DNA of 64,000 nt, from assembly GCA_964460115.1 (NCBI GenBank), contig CAYWPR010000015.1, forward strand, positions 32,220 to 96,219. The letters run 5' to 3'. The DNA is from JAEUJZ01 sp964460115. GTDB taxonomy: Bacteria; Myxococcota_A; Polyangia; Palsa-1104; JAEUJZ01. This document shows positions 16,950 to 25,903 of the stretch, piece after piece. A model generated the notes under the pieces. It was not told where the DNA came from. It did not search any database and saw only the letters and a list, made by a program, of their open reading frames with translations. The position numbers and the translations under genes are program-made. How positions within the stretch are numbered: position 1 is the first letter of the stretch; each line of letters begins with the position of its first letter.

Positions 16950-18185
16950 TTAGGCGAATTTTTCAGACCAGTCGATGCGGGCGGTCAGTTGCATGACCAC
17001 AAAGAGCGTGACGATGGCACCGATGGTCACAGTCAGGCCGGTAAAGCCTTCGAAGAAAAAGGCGTAGGAAAATCCGACGAGATAAACAATCTGCGCGAGG
17101 GCGAATTCGACGAAGGCAAAGCGAGTCCCGACGATAAGGCGCAGGTAAGAAAGCAGCAAAAAGATCGACACGGCCGAGCAGATGACAAAGGCCAGATGTA
17201 TCGAAACGTGATCGACGAGGTAGGCCAAAAGCAGATGAAAGGCGAAAAACGCCCCAGCGATGAAAAAGTAGTTCATCGGGTGAATGCGCAATCCGCGCAA
17301 AATCGCCAACACGAAGGTCAGGAAAAAGAAGAATCCAAGAGAGACCGGCGCAAAATAGGCAATGCGCGCCGCCAAGGGTCCGGGATTTAGCTTTTGCGGC
17401 ATGGCGACGCCGATGCCGTTGCCGCTGACTAGGCTTTTGTATTTCCAAATAAGCTCCCAGCCCGGTCCGTTTGGCGACGGACGCTTTTCCGTCGGCGACA
17501 TTGTATTGCCGGGAAAGTCATAGCCATCAAAATCGGTCGTCGCCACCAGTTGAAAATCGCGCGCTTCGCTGATCGAGGCGCCAAAGCGATACACAAAAGT
17601 ATCCATGCCCTGCGAAACGTAGTGCAGCTTCAAAACGTGGCGGCTGCTTGGGAGCGCGGCGGGCAAAGTGGCGGCCAAAGCGCCGTCCTGCTGACGCACA
17701 AAGGGCACGCGTTTGCCATCGAGCTCGAACTGAAAATCATCGTACTGGCCGTTTGGGGCGGGAAAGGCGAAGCCAATGATCAAATCGCCCTGCTTGTCGG
17801 GCAAATTCTCGAATTCATAGGTGCCATCGAGAATGACGCGATAGGTGGCATACCACAGCAGTCCTTTTTGCCGCTGATCCAGATGCAGGTTCAGTCGCAA
17901 ATCGCTTTTGACGGTTGGCACCGCCCAATTGTCGATGACGGTGCTGGTTTTTAGCACCACTCGGCCGCTCGATTTGTCGACTTCTTGGGTTTCGACGATT
18001 CGCGGCACGGCCAGCGTCGCGGTTGGCGCCTGCTGTTCGAGGGGAGTGCCCCAAAGCTGGCCCACGCGCGAACGCATTTCGCTGTCCTGGGTGCTCGTGC
18101 GCGCCGAAATGGTGCCGCCAAGTATCATCCAGCCAATGGCAGAGACCACAAACACAAAGCCAATGGCAAAAATACTGCGAATCAT
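16950..18185 (-). CDS. creD: CreD family inner-membrane protein
   Basis: 411 residues. One N-terminal span (residues 6-25), then a large periplasmic beta-rich domain (about 30-275), then a C-terminal block of about six spans beginning with LRGLRIHPMNYFFIAGAFFAFHLLLAYL, which is the CreD hallmark (HP-NY...FHLLL). CreD is an envelope protein linked to membrane integrity and, in enterobacteria, to the CreBC regulon. No CreBC-like pair lies here. Its ATG overlaps the mtnD stop (ATGA), so it is translated from the methionine-salvage operon, which is unusual. Gene symbol by family only. Confidence 0.8.
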   Translation of the reverse strand: MIRSIFAIGFVFVVSAIGWMILGGTISARTSTQDSEMRSRVGQLWGTPLEQQAPTATLAVPRIVETQEVDKSSGRVVLKTSTVIDNWAVPTVKSDLRLNLHLDQRQKGLLWYATYRVILDGTYEFENLPDKQGDLIIGFAFPAPNGQYDDFQFELDGKRVPFVRQQDGALAATLPAALPSSRHVLKLHYVSQGMDTFVYRFGASISEARDFQLVATTDFDGYDFPGNTMSPTEKRPSPNGPGWELIWKYKSLVSGNGIGVAMPQKLNPGPLAARIAYFAPVSLGFFFFLTFVLAILRGLRIHPMNYFFIAGAFFAFHLLLAYLVDHVSIHLAFVICSAVSIFLLLSYLRLIVGTRFAFVEFALAQIVYLVGFSYAFFFEGFTGLTVTIGAIVTLFVVMQLTARIDWSEKFA

Positions 18186-18649
18186 GACTGGGCCGCTGCG
18201 CGATAGATCGGCTTCCAGCCCGTGGGATCTTGAAACAAGCGAACGCAGCGAATGAGGCAGTTCTGGGTCAAAAAGAAGCGATGGTAGCGGCCGCGCGGCA
18301 CCACCAAAACGTCGCCGGCTTCGACTTCTACGCGCAGCCAGCGATCATCGGCCGAGCGAATGTCGAAAATGCCCGCGCCTTCCAAAACGAAGCGGACTTC
18401 GTCTTCGTCATGCAGATGCTCGTCCTTGAACTTGTCGAGCAGCCCTTGCAGATTCGCGGTTTGCGGCGACAGCCCCACTTCATCGCGAGCGGTGTAGCCA
18501 TTGCTTTGGCAAAGCGCAGCCAAAGCGGGCTCATATTGCGCGGCATCGGTCGATAGATAGCGATAGGTGACGCCGGCGGCGGCCAGATCAGAAAGGGTGG
18601 CCGAAGTGCCGAAGCGCTCCGTTTGTTCATCGAGCCAGGATATCCGCAT
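18182..18649 (-). CDS. mtnD: acireductone dioxygenase
   Basis: 155-residue cupin that oxidises acireductone to the 2-oxo acid precursor of methionine (Fe form) in the methionine salvage pathway. Metal ligands are visible in the cupin motif HLHDEDEVRF (HxH...E) and the later GRYHRFF His. The segment FKDEHLHDEDEVRFVLEGAG is characteristic. It follows mtnB by 32 nt and overlaps creD by 4 nt (ATGA). Other salvage genes (mtnA, mtnC, mtnK, mtnW) are not in the window. Confidence 0.93.
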   Translation of the reverse strand: MRISWLDEQTERFGTSATLSDLAAAGVTYRYLSTDAAQYEPALAALCQSNGYTARDEVGLSPQTANLQGLLDKFKDEHLHDEDEVRFVLEGAGIFDIRSADDRWLRVEVEAGDVLVVPRGRYHRFFLTQNCLIRCVRLFQDPTGWKPIYRAAAQS

Positions 18650-18681
18650 GACCGATGCTCCTTCTTTGCGGTTCGCGATGT

Positions 18682-19404
18682 CTATAAACGATGCTGCCTA
18701 TCGAGCTTGGCCGCATCTAGGCCAAGCTCGCGCAGTCGAATTGCGGCACCAAACAGGTAATCGTAGCATTCAGCCTGGCTCTTGGCATGTACCCAGTCGC
18801 GTCCCCAGACGTAGACGCCGTGGCCGCGGACGAGCACCGCGGTGGTGCGCGGAAAATCGAGCAGCGCTTGTTTCAGACTATCGGCCAGTTCATGCTCGTA
18901 GGGCATATTGTCGATGATCGGCACCTCGAACACTTCATCGACATGGCCGCCTTGCAGGCCTTTTATCATCTCGAGACCGCGGACGCGAAACACCGGCGCA
19001 AACAGCAAACTGGCCAGGCAGGCGGAAAGCGAATGGCTGTGCAGCACAGCTCCGGCATTGCGCAGCTTATACGCATGTAAAAAAAGCGGCGTGCAGGCGG
19101 AAAGCTTGAGGGGTGGGCTTGTTTTGCTTGGTTCGGCTTTGCTTGGTTCGGCCTGACTTGATGCCAGCAATCCGCCTACACCTTGGGCACTCGGCTGGCC
19201 CGGGCACAGCACCTGCCCGTCTGTATCCAGCACGAATACTTCCTCGGGAGCGATGTGTTCTTTGGGAACTCCCGATGGGGCGATGTACAATTTTTCGCCC
19301 TGCCGCAGCGAAAATCCGCCGCCGGTGCCCGAGGCCCAGCCTAGATGATAAAGCTCGCGACACAATGCACAGACACGCCGCCGCGCGGCCAAGTCTTCTT
19401 CCAT
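18682..19404 (-). CDS. mtnB: methylthioribulose-1-phosphate dehydratase
   Basis: Class II aldolase-fold zinc enzyme of methionine salvage. Evidence: LGWASGTGGGFSLR near the N-terminus, YIAPSGVPKEHI, zinc ligands HSHS in AVLHSHSLSACLAS, and the third His in LVRGHGVYVWG. The C-terminal AECYDYLF segment is also typical. Start ATG 19404 is chosen; an upstream in-frame start at 19440 adds 12 residues. An insertion of about 25 residues sits just before the zinc site and contains a tandem duplication (two 15-bp units at 19126-19155, each encoding KAEPS-type residues). Operon with mtnD and creD. Confidence 0.92.
   Translation of the reverse strand: MEEDLAARRRVCALCRELYHLGWASGTGGGFSLRQGEKLYIAPSGVPKEHIAPEEVFVLDTDGQVLCPGQPSAQGVGGLLASSQAEPSKAEPSKTSPPLKLSACTPLFLHAYKLRNAGAVLHSHSLSACLASLLFAPVFRVRGLEMIKGLQGGHVDEVFEVPIIDNMPYEHELADSLKQALLDFPRTTAVLVRGHGVYVWGRDWVHAKSQAECYDYLFGAAIRLRELGLDAAKLDRQHRL
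19126..19155. repeat. 15-bp tandem duplication inside mtnB
   Basis: GCTTGGTTCGGCTTT is followed directly by GCTTGGTTCGGCCTG. It adds five residues in frame (AEPSK twice) in a loop insertion of the MtnB protein. Confidence 0.75.
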
Positions 19405-19495
19405 GCATCTGACTGTCGCCGCGAAACGCGAGGCTGTCAATTGAGCGCATGAACCAGTTCCGAAGTGGCAGGGCTCTCAGTTACACTGATCGGTT

Positions 19496-21085
19496 ATGGA
19501 TCCGGCTATTATTGGTCCCCTTATCGCGGGGGCGCTTCTTGTCTTTGTCATTTTGATCAAGGCTTTGGTCTCGAGTCGCAATACGGAAGAGCCCAATACC
19601 CCCAAAAAGAAACTGCGCCTGCTTTTGCACGCCATCAACGACGACCGCTGCACCGGTTGTGACGCTTGTGTCACCGTTTGCCCAACAGATGTATTGGAAC
19701 TAAAGAACAACAAAAGCCGAGTGCAGCGCTTTGACGACTGCATTCAGTGCGAGCAGTGCGCCAATGTGTGCCCGACGCGGGCGCTGGTCATGTACTACGA
19801 AGGAACCGAACCTCCGCCATGTCTAGTACCTGACCTTGATGAGTACTATCAATCCAAAGTGCCGGGACTTTATCTGCTTGGCGAGGCGGCCGGCAAACCG
19901 CTGGTGAAAAACGCCATCAACCTGGGTCGCGCGGTCATCGAGCATACGCGGCGCAGCGGCCTTTCGCCGGGTGCGCTGGCATCGATGAACTCGCAAGAGA
20001 CGCCTTGTTATGACGTGGTGATCATTGGCAGCGGCCCCGCCGGACTTTCTGCGGCGCTTTCCTGTGTGCAGCGGAAGTTGTCTTATGTGGTGCTGGAAAA
20101 AGATGCATTTGTCGCCTCGACCATTGCGCGCTACCCCAAGGGCAAAAAGGTCATGGCCGAACCCTATGACATCCGCTGCGTCGGTCTTTTGCCAGTCTGG
20201 GATGCCAAAAAAGAGCAAGCGATTGTCGAATGGAACCGCATCCTAGAGCAGGTGGACATGAATCTGCACACCAAGGAAGCGGTCGAGAGCGTTAACAAAG
20301 AAACCGGATTTTTTGCCATCAAAACCGACAAGTGCACCTATCGCGCGCAGCGGGTGCTCTTGTGCATCGGAACGCGCGGCAAGCCGCGGCGGCTGGGCGT
20401 GCCCGGCGAAGATCAGGATTTTATTCAACCGATGCTGGATGACCCCGACAAGTATACCGGCCAGACGATTTTGGTCGTCGGCGGCGGCGACAGCGCGGTC
20501 GAAGCGGCGATTGCCCTTTCGGCAGTCGAGCTGCGCAACAAAGTCATCCTCAGTTATCGCGGCAAGCAGTTTAATCGCGTCAAGGCGCGAAACCGTCAGG
20601 ATCTGGATGCCGCTATCAAACAGCATCGCGTGCTTGTCCTATTTGGTTCCAACATTCAAAAATTTGAGGCTGGCAATGCCGTGATGAAACTGGCCGATGG
20701 ACGCACTCGGCCGATTCCCATCAAAAGCGCATTCGTGCTCATCGGCGGCGATCCGCCCGTGAAATGGCTGGAGTCGATGGGCATAAAGTACGTGGAGAAG
20801 CCGCACAATTTTCAGCGCGGCGCCACCGATCAACTGGTGGAACGGCTCATCGGCCGTCAGAACGACAACAATACTCCCGGAAAACCGGTGGCCACCGAGA
20901 TTGCCACCGCCGAGAACTCGCAACCGCCGCAGGGACCGCCGAGCATGCCGGGCGAGATTCCGGCGTCTCTTTATCGCTCGCTGCGTACAACCATCATGGT
21001 TCCCAAAGATTCGCTCCTTTTGCAATTGCCGGAAAAGATGAAGGTCGAAGGCGAAGTTCAAAAGGTCTCGGAACTGCGCCGCTAA
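19496..21085 (+). CDS. membrane-anchored ferredoxin-domain flavin oxidoreductase
   Basis: 529 residues. An N-terminal span (7-25) anchors the protein. Two [4Fe-4S] motifs follow: Cys52/55/58/62 and Cys82/85/88/92. A thioredoxin-reductase-like flavoprotein comes next, with FAD motif GSGPAG (178-183) and NAD(P) motif GGGDS (329-333). Between clusters and FAD motif is PGLYLLGEAAGKPLVKNAINLGRA (about 123-146), which resembles the segment that ends such flavoproteins and here stands in front of them. Likely passes electrons between NAD(P)H, flavin and Fe-S clusters at the membrane; partner unknown. No CxxC redox disulfide of true thioredoxin reductase is visible. Convergent with the glycosyltransferase gene, 11 nt apart. 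Confidence 0.85.
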   Translation: MDPAIIGPLIAGALLVFVILIKALVSSRNTEEPNTPKKKLRLLLHAINDDRCTGCDACVTVCPTDVLELKNNKSRVQRFDDCIQCEQCANVCPTRALVMYYEGTEPPPCLVPDLDEYYQSKVPGLYLLGEAAGKPLVKNAINLGRAVIEHTRRSGLSPGALASMNSQETPCYDVVIIGSGPAGLSAALSCVQRKLSYVVLEKDAFVASTIARYPKGKKVMAEPYDIRCVGLLPVWDAKKEQAIVEWNRILEQVDMNLHTKEAVESVNKETGFFAIKTDKCTYRAQRVLLCIGTRGKPRRLGVPGEDQDFIQPMLDDPDKYTGQTILVVGGGDSAVEAAIALSAVELRNKVILSYRGKQFNRVKARNRQDLDAAIKQHRVLVLFGSNIQKFEAGNAVMKLADGRTRPIPIKSAFVLIGGDPPVKWLESMGIKYVEKPHNFQRGATDQLVERLIGRQNDNNTPGKPVATEIATAENSQPPQGPPSMPGEIPASLYRSLRTTIMVPKDSLLLQLPEKMKVEGEVQKVSELRR

Positions 21086-21096
21086 GCACTTTCCAT

Positions 21097-23247
21097 TCAG
21101 GTTGGCGCGAGCTTGCGAATGCAGGCACCGGCGAGGGTGCGGCGGTTCGACAGATTTTTGGCCAAGTCGTTTTGAACGTCGATTTGAGAGCTTTCGAGTT
21201 CGCTCAGATACGGCCTTGGATCGATTTCGAATGATTCAAGCAGTTCGCAAAGTTCGGTTTCGGAAATCATATTCGCCGGCAAACTGCTTTTGGCGAATTC
21301 CATTCCCAGTTCGAGGGTCCAGACTAAAATTCCGCCGGGCCGTACGACTCGTAATAGCTCTCGAAGTACGGCTTCTTTGTAAGAGGAATGCCGTAGCAGC
21401 GCCGAGCAGCAAACCACATCGAAAGTTTCGCCGTCGTAAGGCAGATTGAGCAAGCTGCCAAAGCAAAAATCTACTCCGTGCGCTGCGATCGTCTTTAGGG
21501 TATCCGTCGCGTCCGCGTCAAAAAGGCCGTCCTGGAAATTCGCAGAAAAATCGATGTCGCAGATTTCTACTTTGTGTCCGCAGCCGGCCAAATAAAGCAG
21601 AAGAGAGTCCTGACCGGCTCCGGCGTGGAGTATGCGCAAGGGAAGCGCACCATGGTCAGGACGCGTCTGAATTTGTTCGATGGCGTAAAGGGAATTCCAG
21701 TTTTTCGCCGTTCGGATATGGCCCTTGTTTCCTAGCGCCTCTAGAATTTGCTGACGCTCGCGCAGAAAGTCGCGGTGAAACAAAGTCAGATTCAAAAGCG
21801 TGTAGTGCCAGCGCAATGGCTTTTGAAAAAGCCGCTCGTCGAGCGAACGGCATACAGCATCGGTAGAAATGGAATCCATACAAGAAGGGATCGGCAAACC
21901 GCGCGGGCAATTTCGCGCCCAGTCTAGCGTAGACCACCAGCAGGAATGACAATTTCCGGCCAAAACGTTTGTGTTCCCGGGATACGAGAAAAATGACACC
22001 GGAGTGGGGCCAAACAGGACCAGCGATGGAGTGTGCATCGCCCGCGCCAAGTGCACCATACCGCCCTCGGTGTCTAAGTGCAGGCGGGCGTTTTTCAGCA
22101 AAATTGCCGCTTGATTCACCGTGGTGCGTCCCAAAAAGGAGTGATCCGCCCCCCGCAAGGGTCGTTCCTCAGAAGTTCCAAGCTGTATCACGCGCAGCCC
22201 GTGCTGCTTGCGAATGTGGTCGATGACGGCTTCCCAGCGATCATAAAACCAGTTCTTGGTCTGAATTTTCGCTTCCTGACCGGCCATTCGCGGATCGCAG
22301 CCATGATGAATGGTGACGTATGCACCCAGCGCTTTAGTGTATGCGGATATCATCATATCCGCCTCAGAAGGAACGATAAAAAGCTGCTGATCTCGCAGGT
22401 CCAAAAGCGCGCTGCGACCCACCATCGTCAGCAAATTCATATGATGGCGCTCGCCGTACAGCGACAAAAGATTATTTCCCAGCGGAAATTCGCGAAAGTT
22501 TAGCGAGTGCTTGGCAAAGGCCGCCGCTGTGCGCTCCTTTTCTGCTCGGTCGACACGCGCATTTCGCCCGTAGTGCACTTTGGTGACGTATTTACACTCG
22601 AACCATATGTCCAGCCGACCGCTGCGCAGAAGTAGATGCATCATCCAAGGCAGTCCGAAGGACTCCTGCGATTCAGCGATTCCGATAATTCCTGCAATGC
22701 AGCGATTGTTGGCAAAAACCTCTGCATACTGCGCGTTGTTCGTAACTACATAGATCTCTGCGTCTACATACTTGCGGCGTATCGCTGCCGTCACGGCGCT
22801 AAGCCATATGCCATCTCCTAAACCACCGCTTAGGCTCAGCGCGATTTTGCGCTTTTTACTTTTCTTGAGCAACTTGTAGAGGTTTTGGCGATGTCCGGGC
22901 AAAAGAATCGGCCCGTAGGGACTGAAACGGTTGTAAAAATGCGTGAAGCTCTGATTTTTCAGAAAACGGACATGCGCAGGAACGCGCTGTAGTGCCGGTA
23001 AGATGTGCTCGGCAGCTTTGCCCAAAAGTTCAGGCAAAAGCCTCGCCCGAGTTCTCATATCGCCGTAAAGTACGTCTTGGACGATGCGATTGACATAGGA
23101 ACGCCGTGCAGAATGAAATTTTCCTTCTAGCTCGGCGATTTTTGCGCGCAGCGTGGCATTTGCAGCGGAAAGCTGAAGATTGTGGCGATTCAGCCCATCC
23201 AAATGGGCGGCCTCGACGACATTTTGGAAATTGCTATCTGTACCCAT
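21097..23247 (-). CDS. glycosyltransferase family 9 / methyltransferase fusion protein
   Basis: 716 residues. Residues 1-50 form a coiled coil. About 130-480 is a heptosyltransferase-like GT9 domain: IALSLSGGLGDGIWLSAV at the start of the fold, GRTTVNQAAILLKNARLHLDTEGGMVHLARAM near the nucleotide-sugar site, and VLFGPTPVSFFSYP. A linker leads to a class I methyltransferase at about 550-716, with RILHAGAGQDSLLLYLAG (SAM motif I), ICDIDFS and LLRVVRPGGILVWTLE. Probably modifies a surface polysaccharide or lipid-linked glycan. Codon use is visibly more AT-rich than the neighbours, suggesting horizontal origin. A 76-aa coiled-coil gene lies 10 nt upstream. Confidence 0.82.
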   Translation of the reverse strand: MGTDSNFQNVVEAAHLDGLNRHNLQLSAANATLRAKIAELEGKFHSARRSYVNRIVQDVLYGDMRTRARLLPELLGKAAEHILPALQRVPAHVRFLKNQSFTHFYNRFSPYGPILLPGHRQNLYKLLKKSKKRKIALSLSGGLGDGIWLSAVTAAIRRKYVDAEIYVVTNNAQYAEVFANNRCIAGIIGIAESQESFGLPWMMHLLLRSGRLDIWFECKYVTKVHYGRNARVDRAEKERTAAAFAKHSLNFREFPLGNNLLSLYGERHHMNLLTMVGRSALLDLRDQQLFIVPSEADMMISAYTKALGAYVTIHHGCDPRMAGQEAKIQTKNWFYDRWEAVIDHIRKQHGLRVIQLGTSEERPLRGADHSFLGRTTVNQAAILLKNARLHLDTEGGMVHLARAMHTPSLVLFGPTPVSFFSYPGNTNVLAGNCHSCWWSTLDWARNCPRGLPIPSCMDSISTDAVCRSLDERLFQKPLRWHYTLLNLTLFHRDFLRERQQILEALGNKGHIRTAKNWNSLYAIEQIQTRPDHGALPLRILHAGAGQDSLLLYLAGCGHKVEICDIDFSANFQDGLFDADATDTLKTIAAHGVDFCFGSLLNLPYDGETFDVVCCSALLRHSSYKEAVLRELLRVVRPGGILVWTLELGMEFAKSSLPANMISETELCELLESFEIDPRPYLSELESSQIDVQNDLAKNLSNRRTLAGACIRKLAPT

Positions 23248-23257
23248 CTTTGGCGGT

Positions 23258-23488
23258 CTATCCGACTAGCGGCCCGATCAGTCGCTTGAGCCTGCGAAAT
23301 TGCAGTTGTAGCCAATTTGCTCGCAAAAAAAGCTGCTCCACCAAGTACTCGGAAGAACCGAAACGTTCTCGAATTTGTCGATCCAGCAGCGCTTTGTAGC
23401 GAACTTGCAGGTTCTGGTTCTGTTTGACTAGTTCCGTATGAATCTGCCGAATTTGCTGAAGGGTGGCCTTGTCGCTGGCGCTTTGCAT
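23258..23488 (-). CDS. 76-aa coiled-coil protein coupled to the glycosyltransferase
   Basis: Small protein with a heptad-like helix over residues 8-45 (QQIRQIHTELVKQNQNLQVRYKAL), then a hydrophobic/basic helix (EQLFLRANWLQLQFRRLKRL). The glycosyltransferase downstream also starts with a coiled coil and begins 10 nt after this stop, so the two may associate. Base composition is like that of the glycosyltransferase. No family recognised. Confidence 0.6.
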   Translation of the reverse strand: MQSASDKATLQQIRQIHTELVKQNQNLQVRYKALLDRQIRERFGSSEYLVEQLFLRANWLQLQFRRLKRLIGPLVG

Positions 23489-23603
23489 GCGGGCTAAATT
23501 CCTTTTTCATCGCCCGGTGAACTGTTTACTGAGAGCGCAATACAGTCCGTCCGGAATACGACGGGAGTTTAGCCTCACCAAGCTGCCGTGGGAAATAACA
23601 AAA

Positions 23604-25814
23604 TCATTTTGCGCTCTGACTGACCAGGGCGCGGGCGTTTGGCGAACGGGGAAAGATAAATTCCAGCGGCGAGCGCAGCATGCGCCGCAGCACGGTCCCA
23701 AGCAGTGCCATATAATCCTTGCGGCGCACATCGCGGGCCCGCAAAGCCACCCACATGGCCAATGCAAAACTGACCCCGAAGTTTAAAAACAAGGTCAGTA
23801 AGATTCCCAATCCGGCCATCAAATGTCCGTGTTCTAAAAGAGAGCGAGCGCCATGCGCAAACACATCGGCACAACAAGCCAAGGTCAGCGCTCCTGAAGA
23901 CAAAGTGACGTGACAAACTTTAGATGGAATGCCAAAAAACTGGCCGATCACCGGAGACATTCCCAGCAGAAAGCCCAGCGTCACGACACCGCCCACTCCG
24001 GAAATATGATAGGACAGCGCGCGTGAAAACCACTGGGTGGTACGCTTGCCGAATAATTTGTTCAGGCGCCGGCTGCCGGCAATGGCCTCGGGCAAATGAT
24101 GGTACACGGCCCAGTTTTCCAGCCAACCGGCGGCAACACTGGACAACCACAAATACACTCCGGTGAGCGATGCATAAGGCAGAACGCGCAGCGGATGCAG
24201 TGAATCGACGGTATGCCTGGCATCCGTAATATCTAGGAAGCTATGTCCGCTGCGCAGCCGCCACAGCCAATCGACAAGAATCGCGGTGGGAATGACTGCA
24301 CCAATATTGCCTAGTGCGGCGGCCACTTGCGAACGTGTGATGCGCACGATCATGTCGACCAAGCGATTCAGTTGGGCGACATCCACCCGCCCGCGAATCG
24401 CGCTGGCCAGCGCCGCCGCAGTCATCGACGGCTGTTTGGTGGCCAGGGTAAAATGGCAAAGCTGAATGATGACAAACGATACTGAGTAATTCAGCGACGC
24501 CAAAAGCCCTGCAAAAAAGGCGGGAAGCGACCACATGGAAAGCCCAAACTTCAGCATCGCGGTTCCCGCCGTCACCGCTCCGGCACCGCATCCGGCAAAC
24601 AGGATAGAACGCCATTCGGCGGGGGTTTCGGTGATATATTTTTCGCCGCTTTTGCCGGTGCGCTCGACGATTTTGCGCGCCAATTGATTCGTGCTGGTTT
24701 GAAACAGCGCCCGCAGGCTGCGCCGCTGAACTCGCGCTTGGATGAGCTCGGCGACAAAGTGCGCACCTTCATGAATGGGAATCGGAACCTGCTTTTCTTT
24801 GGGCCGCGCAAACAAAAGCCCAAGCAGGACTTCAATGCGTCCCAGCATGGCATTGATAAGTTCCAGCCTGTAGACAAGGTCTACGCTGACGCCAAAATCT
24901 TCCAGGTGGCCAAGTACCTGCTGCACGGACTGCCGACAGTCCGCGATGGCGGTAAAAGACACGGCGACAAGCTCGGCAGAAGCGCCATTTTCTGCGATTG
25001 GTGTTGCGGCTGCAAAAGGAATCTGCGCCGTTTGCAAAAGCGCTTCACAAACTCGCTGCAACCGCAAAAACGGCAACTGCTCAAGCGGAGTCTCGGGCAG
25101 CCGTTCTCGCACGTCATTGGCCAATCCCAAAGCGCACACTCGTACCGCCAGCACTGTTAGTGCCTCGACGATAGATTTTCGCAAGCCGTGCCAAACGGCC
25201 GCGCGCTTTTCTGAATTGTCGTGTAAAAGTTCCAGAAATTTATCAAACAGGGTGCGCGGCACGCGCAAAAGCCAGCGCGCGTCTTCCACATCGGGCAGGA
25301 TGCGCGCCAAAAGCTCGGACAAATGCCGCGAATTGGGCGGCTGGGGCAGCAAAGAATCGCCCATTCGCGCCATCGCTTCGCGCCAAAATCCCGGTTCCTG
25401 CGGCAAGCCGACATCGGAAAAGACCAGCGTCGCCTGCATCTGATTGAGCACCGCGCGCACAAGCTGTGAAAATGCCTGGCGCCAGATCGGCACCGCCGAC
25501 AGGACTTTGACCAGAAGCGCTAGATGCAGGGTGCGCGCGTCGCGCAAGGCCAAAAGATCCAGCGAAGTCGTGCGCCGGCTGCTCGGCCAGCCTCGCCGAT
25601 GCAGCCAATCACTCAGTTGTTCCAGCCAGTCGATTTGTTCTTCGAGCGTCCACAGCGACCCGACGTTGGCGATCGTGCTCAACAGCGCATGCAGGCGCTT
25701 GACGATACGGCTCGTCGGAGCTTCGGGCAAAAAGCGCTGGCCCATGGACATTAGGTCGGGCGCCGCATCGTCTTCCTGTAGCGCTGGCGCAAAAAGCTGT
25801 AGCGAAGGGTCCAC
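23604..25814 (-). CDS. SpecificRecomb (Gcr-like) family membrane protein
   Basis: 736 residues from GTG 25814 (AGGAG 7 nt upstream). The N-terminal 350 residues are helical and soluble. The C-terminal half has about six membrane spans and the family's conserved stretch: TPAEWRSILFAGCGAGAVTAGT, SLNYSVSFVIIQLCHFTLATKQPSMTAA. The family (PF10136 type) is labelled site-specific recombinase from an early Neisseria report, but the sequence is that of a polytopic membrane protein and no recombinase motif is present. Function effectively unknown. Next gene downstream on this strand is the 76-aa coiled-coil protein. Confidence 0.82.
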   Translation of the reverse strand: MDPSLQLFAPALQEDDAAPDLMSMGQRFLPEAPTSRIVKRLHALLSTIANVGSLWTLEEQIDWLEQLSDWLHRRGWPSSRRTTSLDLLALRDARTLHLALLVKVLSAVPIWRQAFSQLVRAVLNQMQATLVFSDVGLPQEPGFWREAMARMGDSLLPQPPNSRHLSELLARILPDVEDARWLLRVPRTLFDKFLELLHDNSEKRAAVWHGLRKSIVEALTVLAVRVCALGLANDVRERLPETPLEQLPFLRLQRVCEALLQTAQIPFAAATPIAENGASAELVAVSFTAIADCRQSVQQVLGHLEDFGVSVDLVYRLELINAMLGRIEVLLGLLFARPKEKQVPIPIHEGAHFVAELIQARVQRRSLRALFQTSTNQLARKIVERTGKSGEKYITETPAEWRSILFAGCGAGAVTAGTAMLKFGLSMWSLPAFFAGLLASLNYSVSFVIIQLCHFTLATKQPSMTAAALASAIRGRVDVAQLNRLVDMIVRITRSQVAAALGNIGAVIPTAILVDWLWRLRSGHSFLDITDARHTVDSLHPLRVLPYASLTGVYLWLSSVAAGWLENWAVYHHLPEAIAGSRRLNKLFGKRTTQWFSRALSYHISGVGGVVTLGFLLGMSPVIGQFFGIPSKVCHVTLSSGALTLACCADVFAHGARSLLEHGHLMAGLGILLTLFLNFGVSFALAMWVALRARDVRRKDYMALLGTVLRRMLRSPLEFIFPRSPNARALVSQSAK

Positions 25815-25903
25815 GCAGGCACTCCTATACGCTGTTATGCGAGCAAGACTCTTCTTTTCAATGTAGCATGGACGGTGCGGAAATGGGGACTAGGCAGCGA
25901 CGG

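Noticed and set aside
23604..25814. Site-specific recombinase marking a mobile element
   Set aside because: The name belongs to the family label only; the protein is a polytopic membrane protein and no attachment sites, integrase motifs or flanking repeats were seen.
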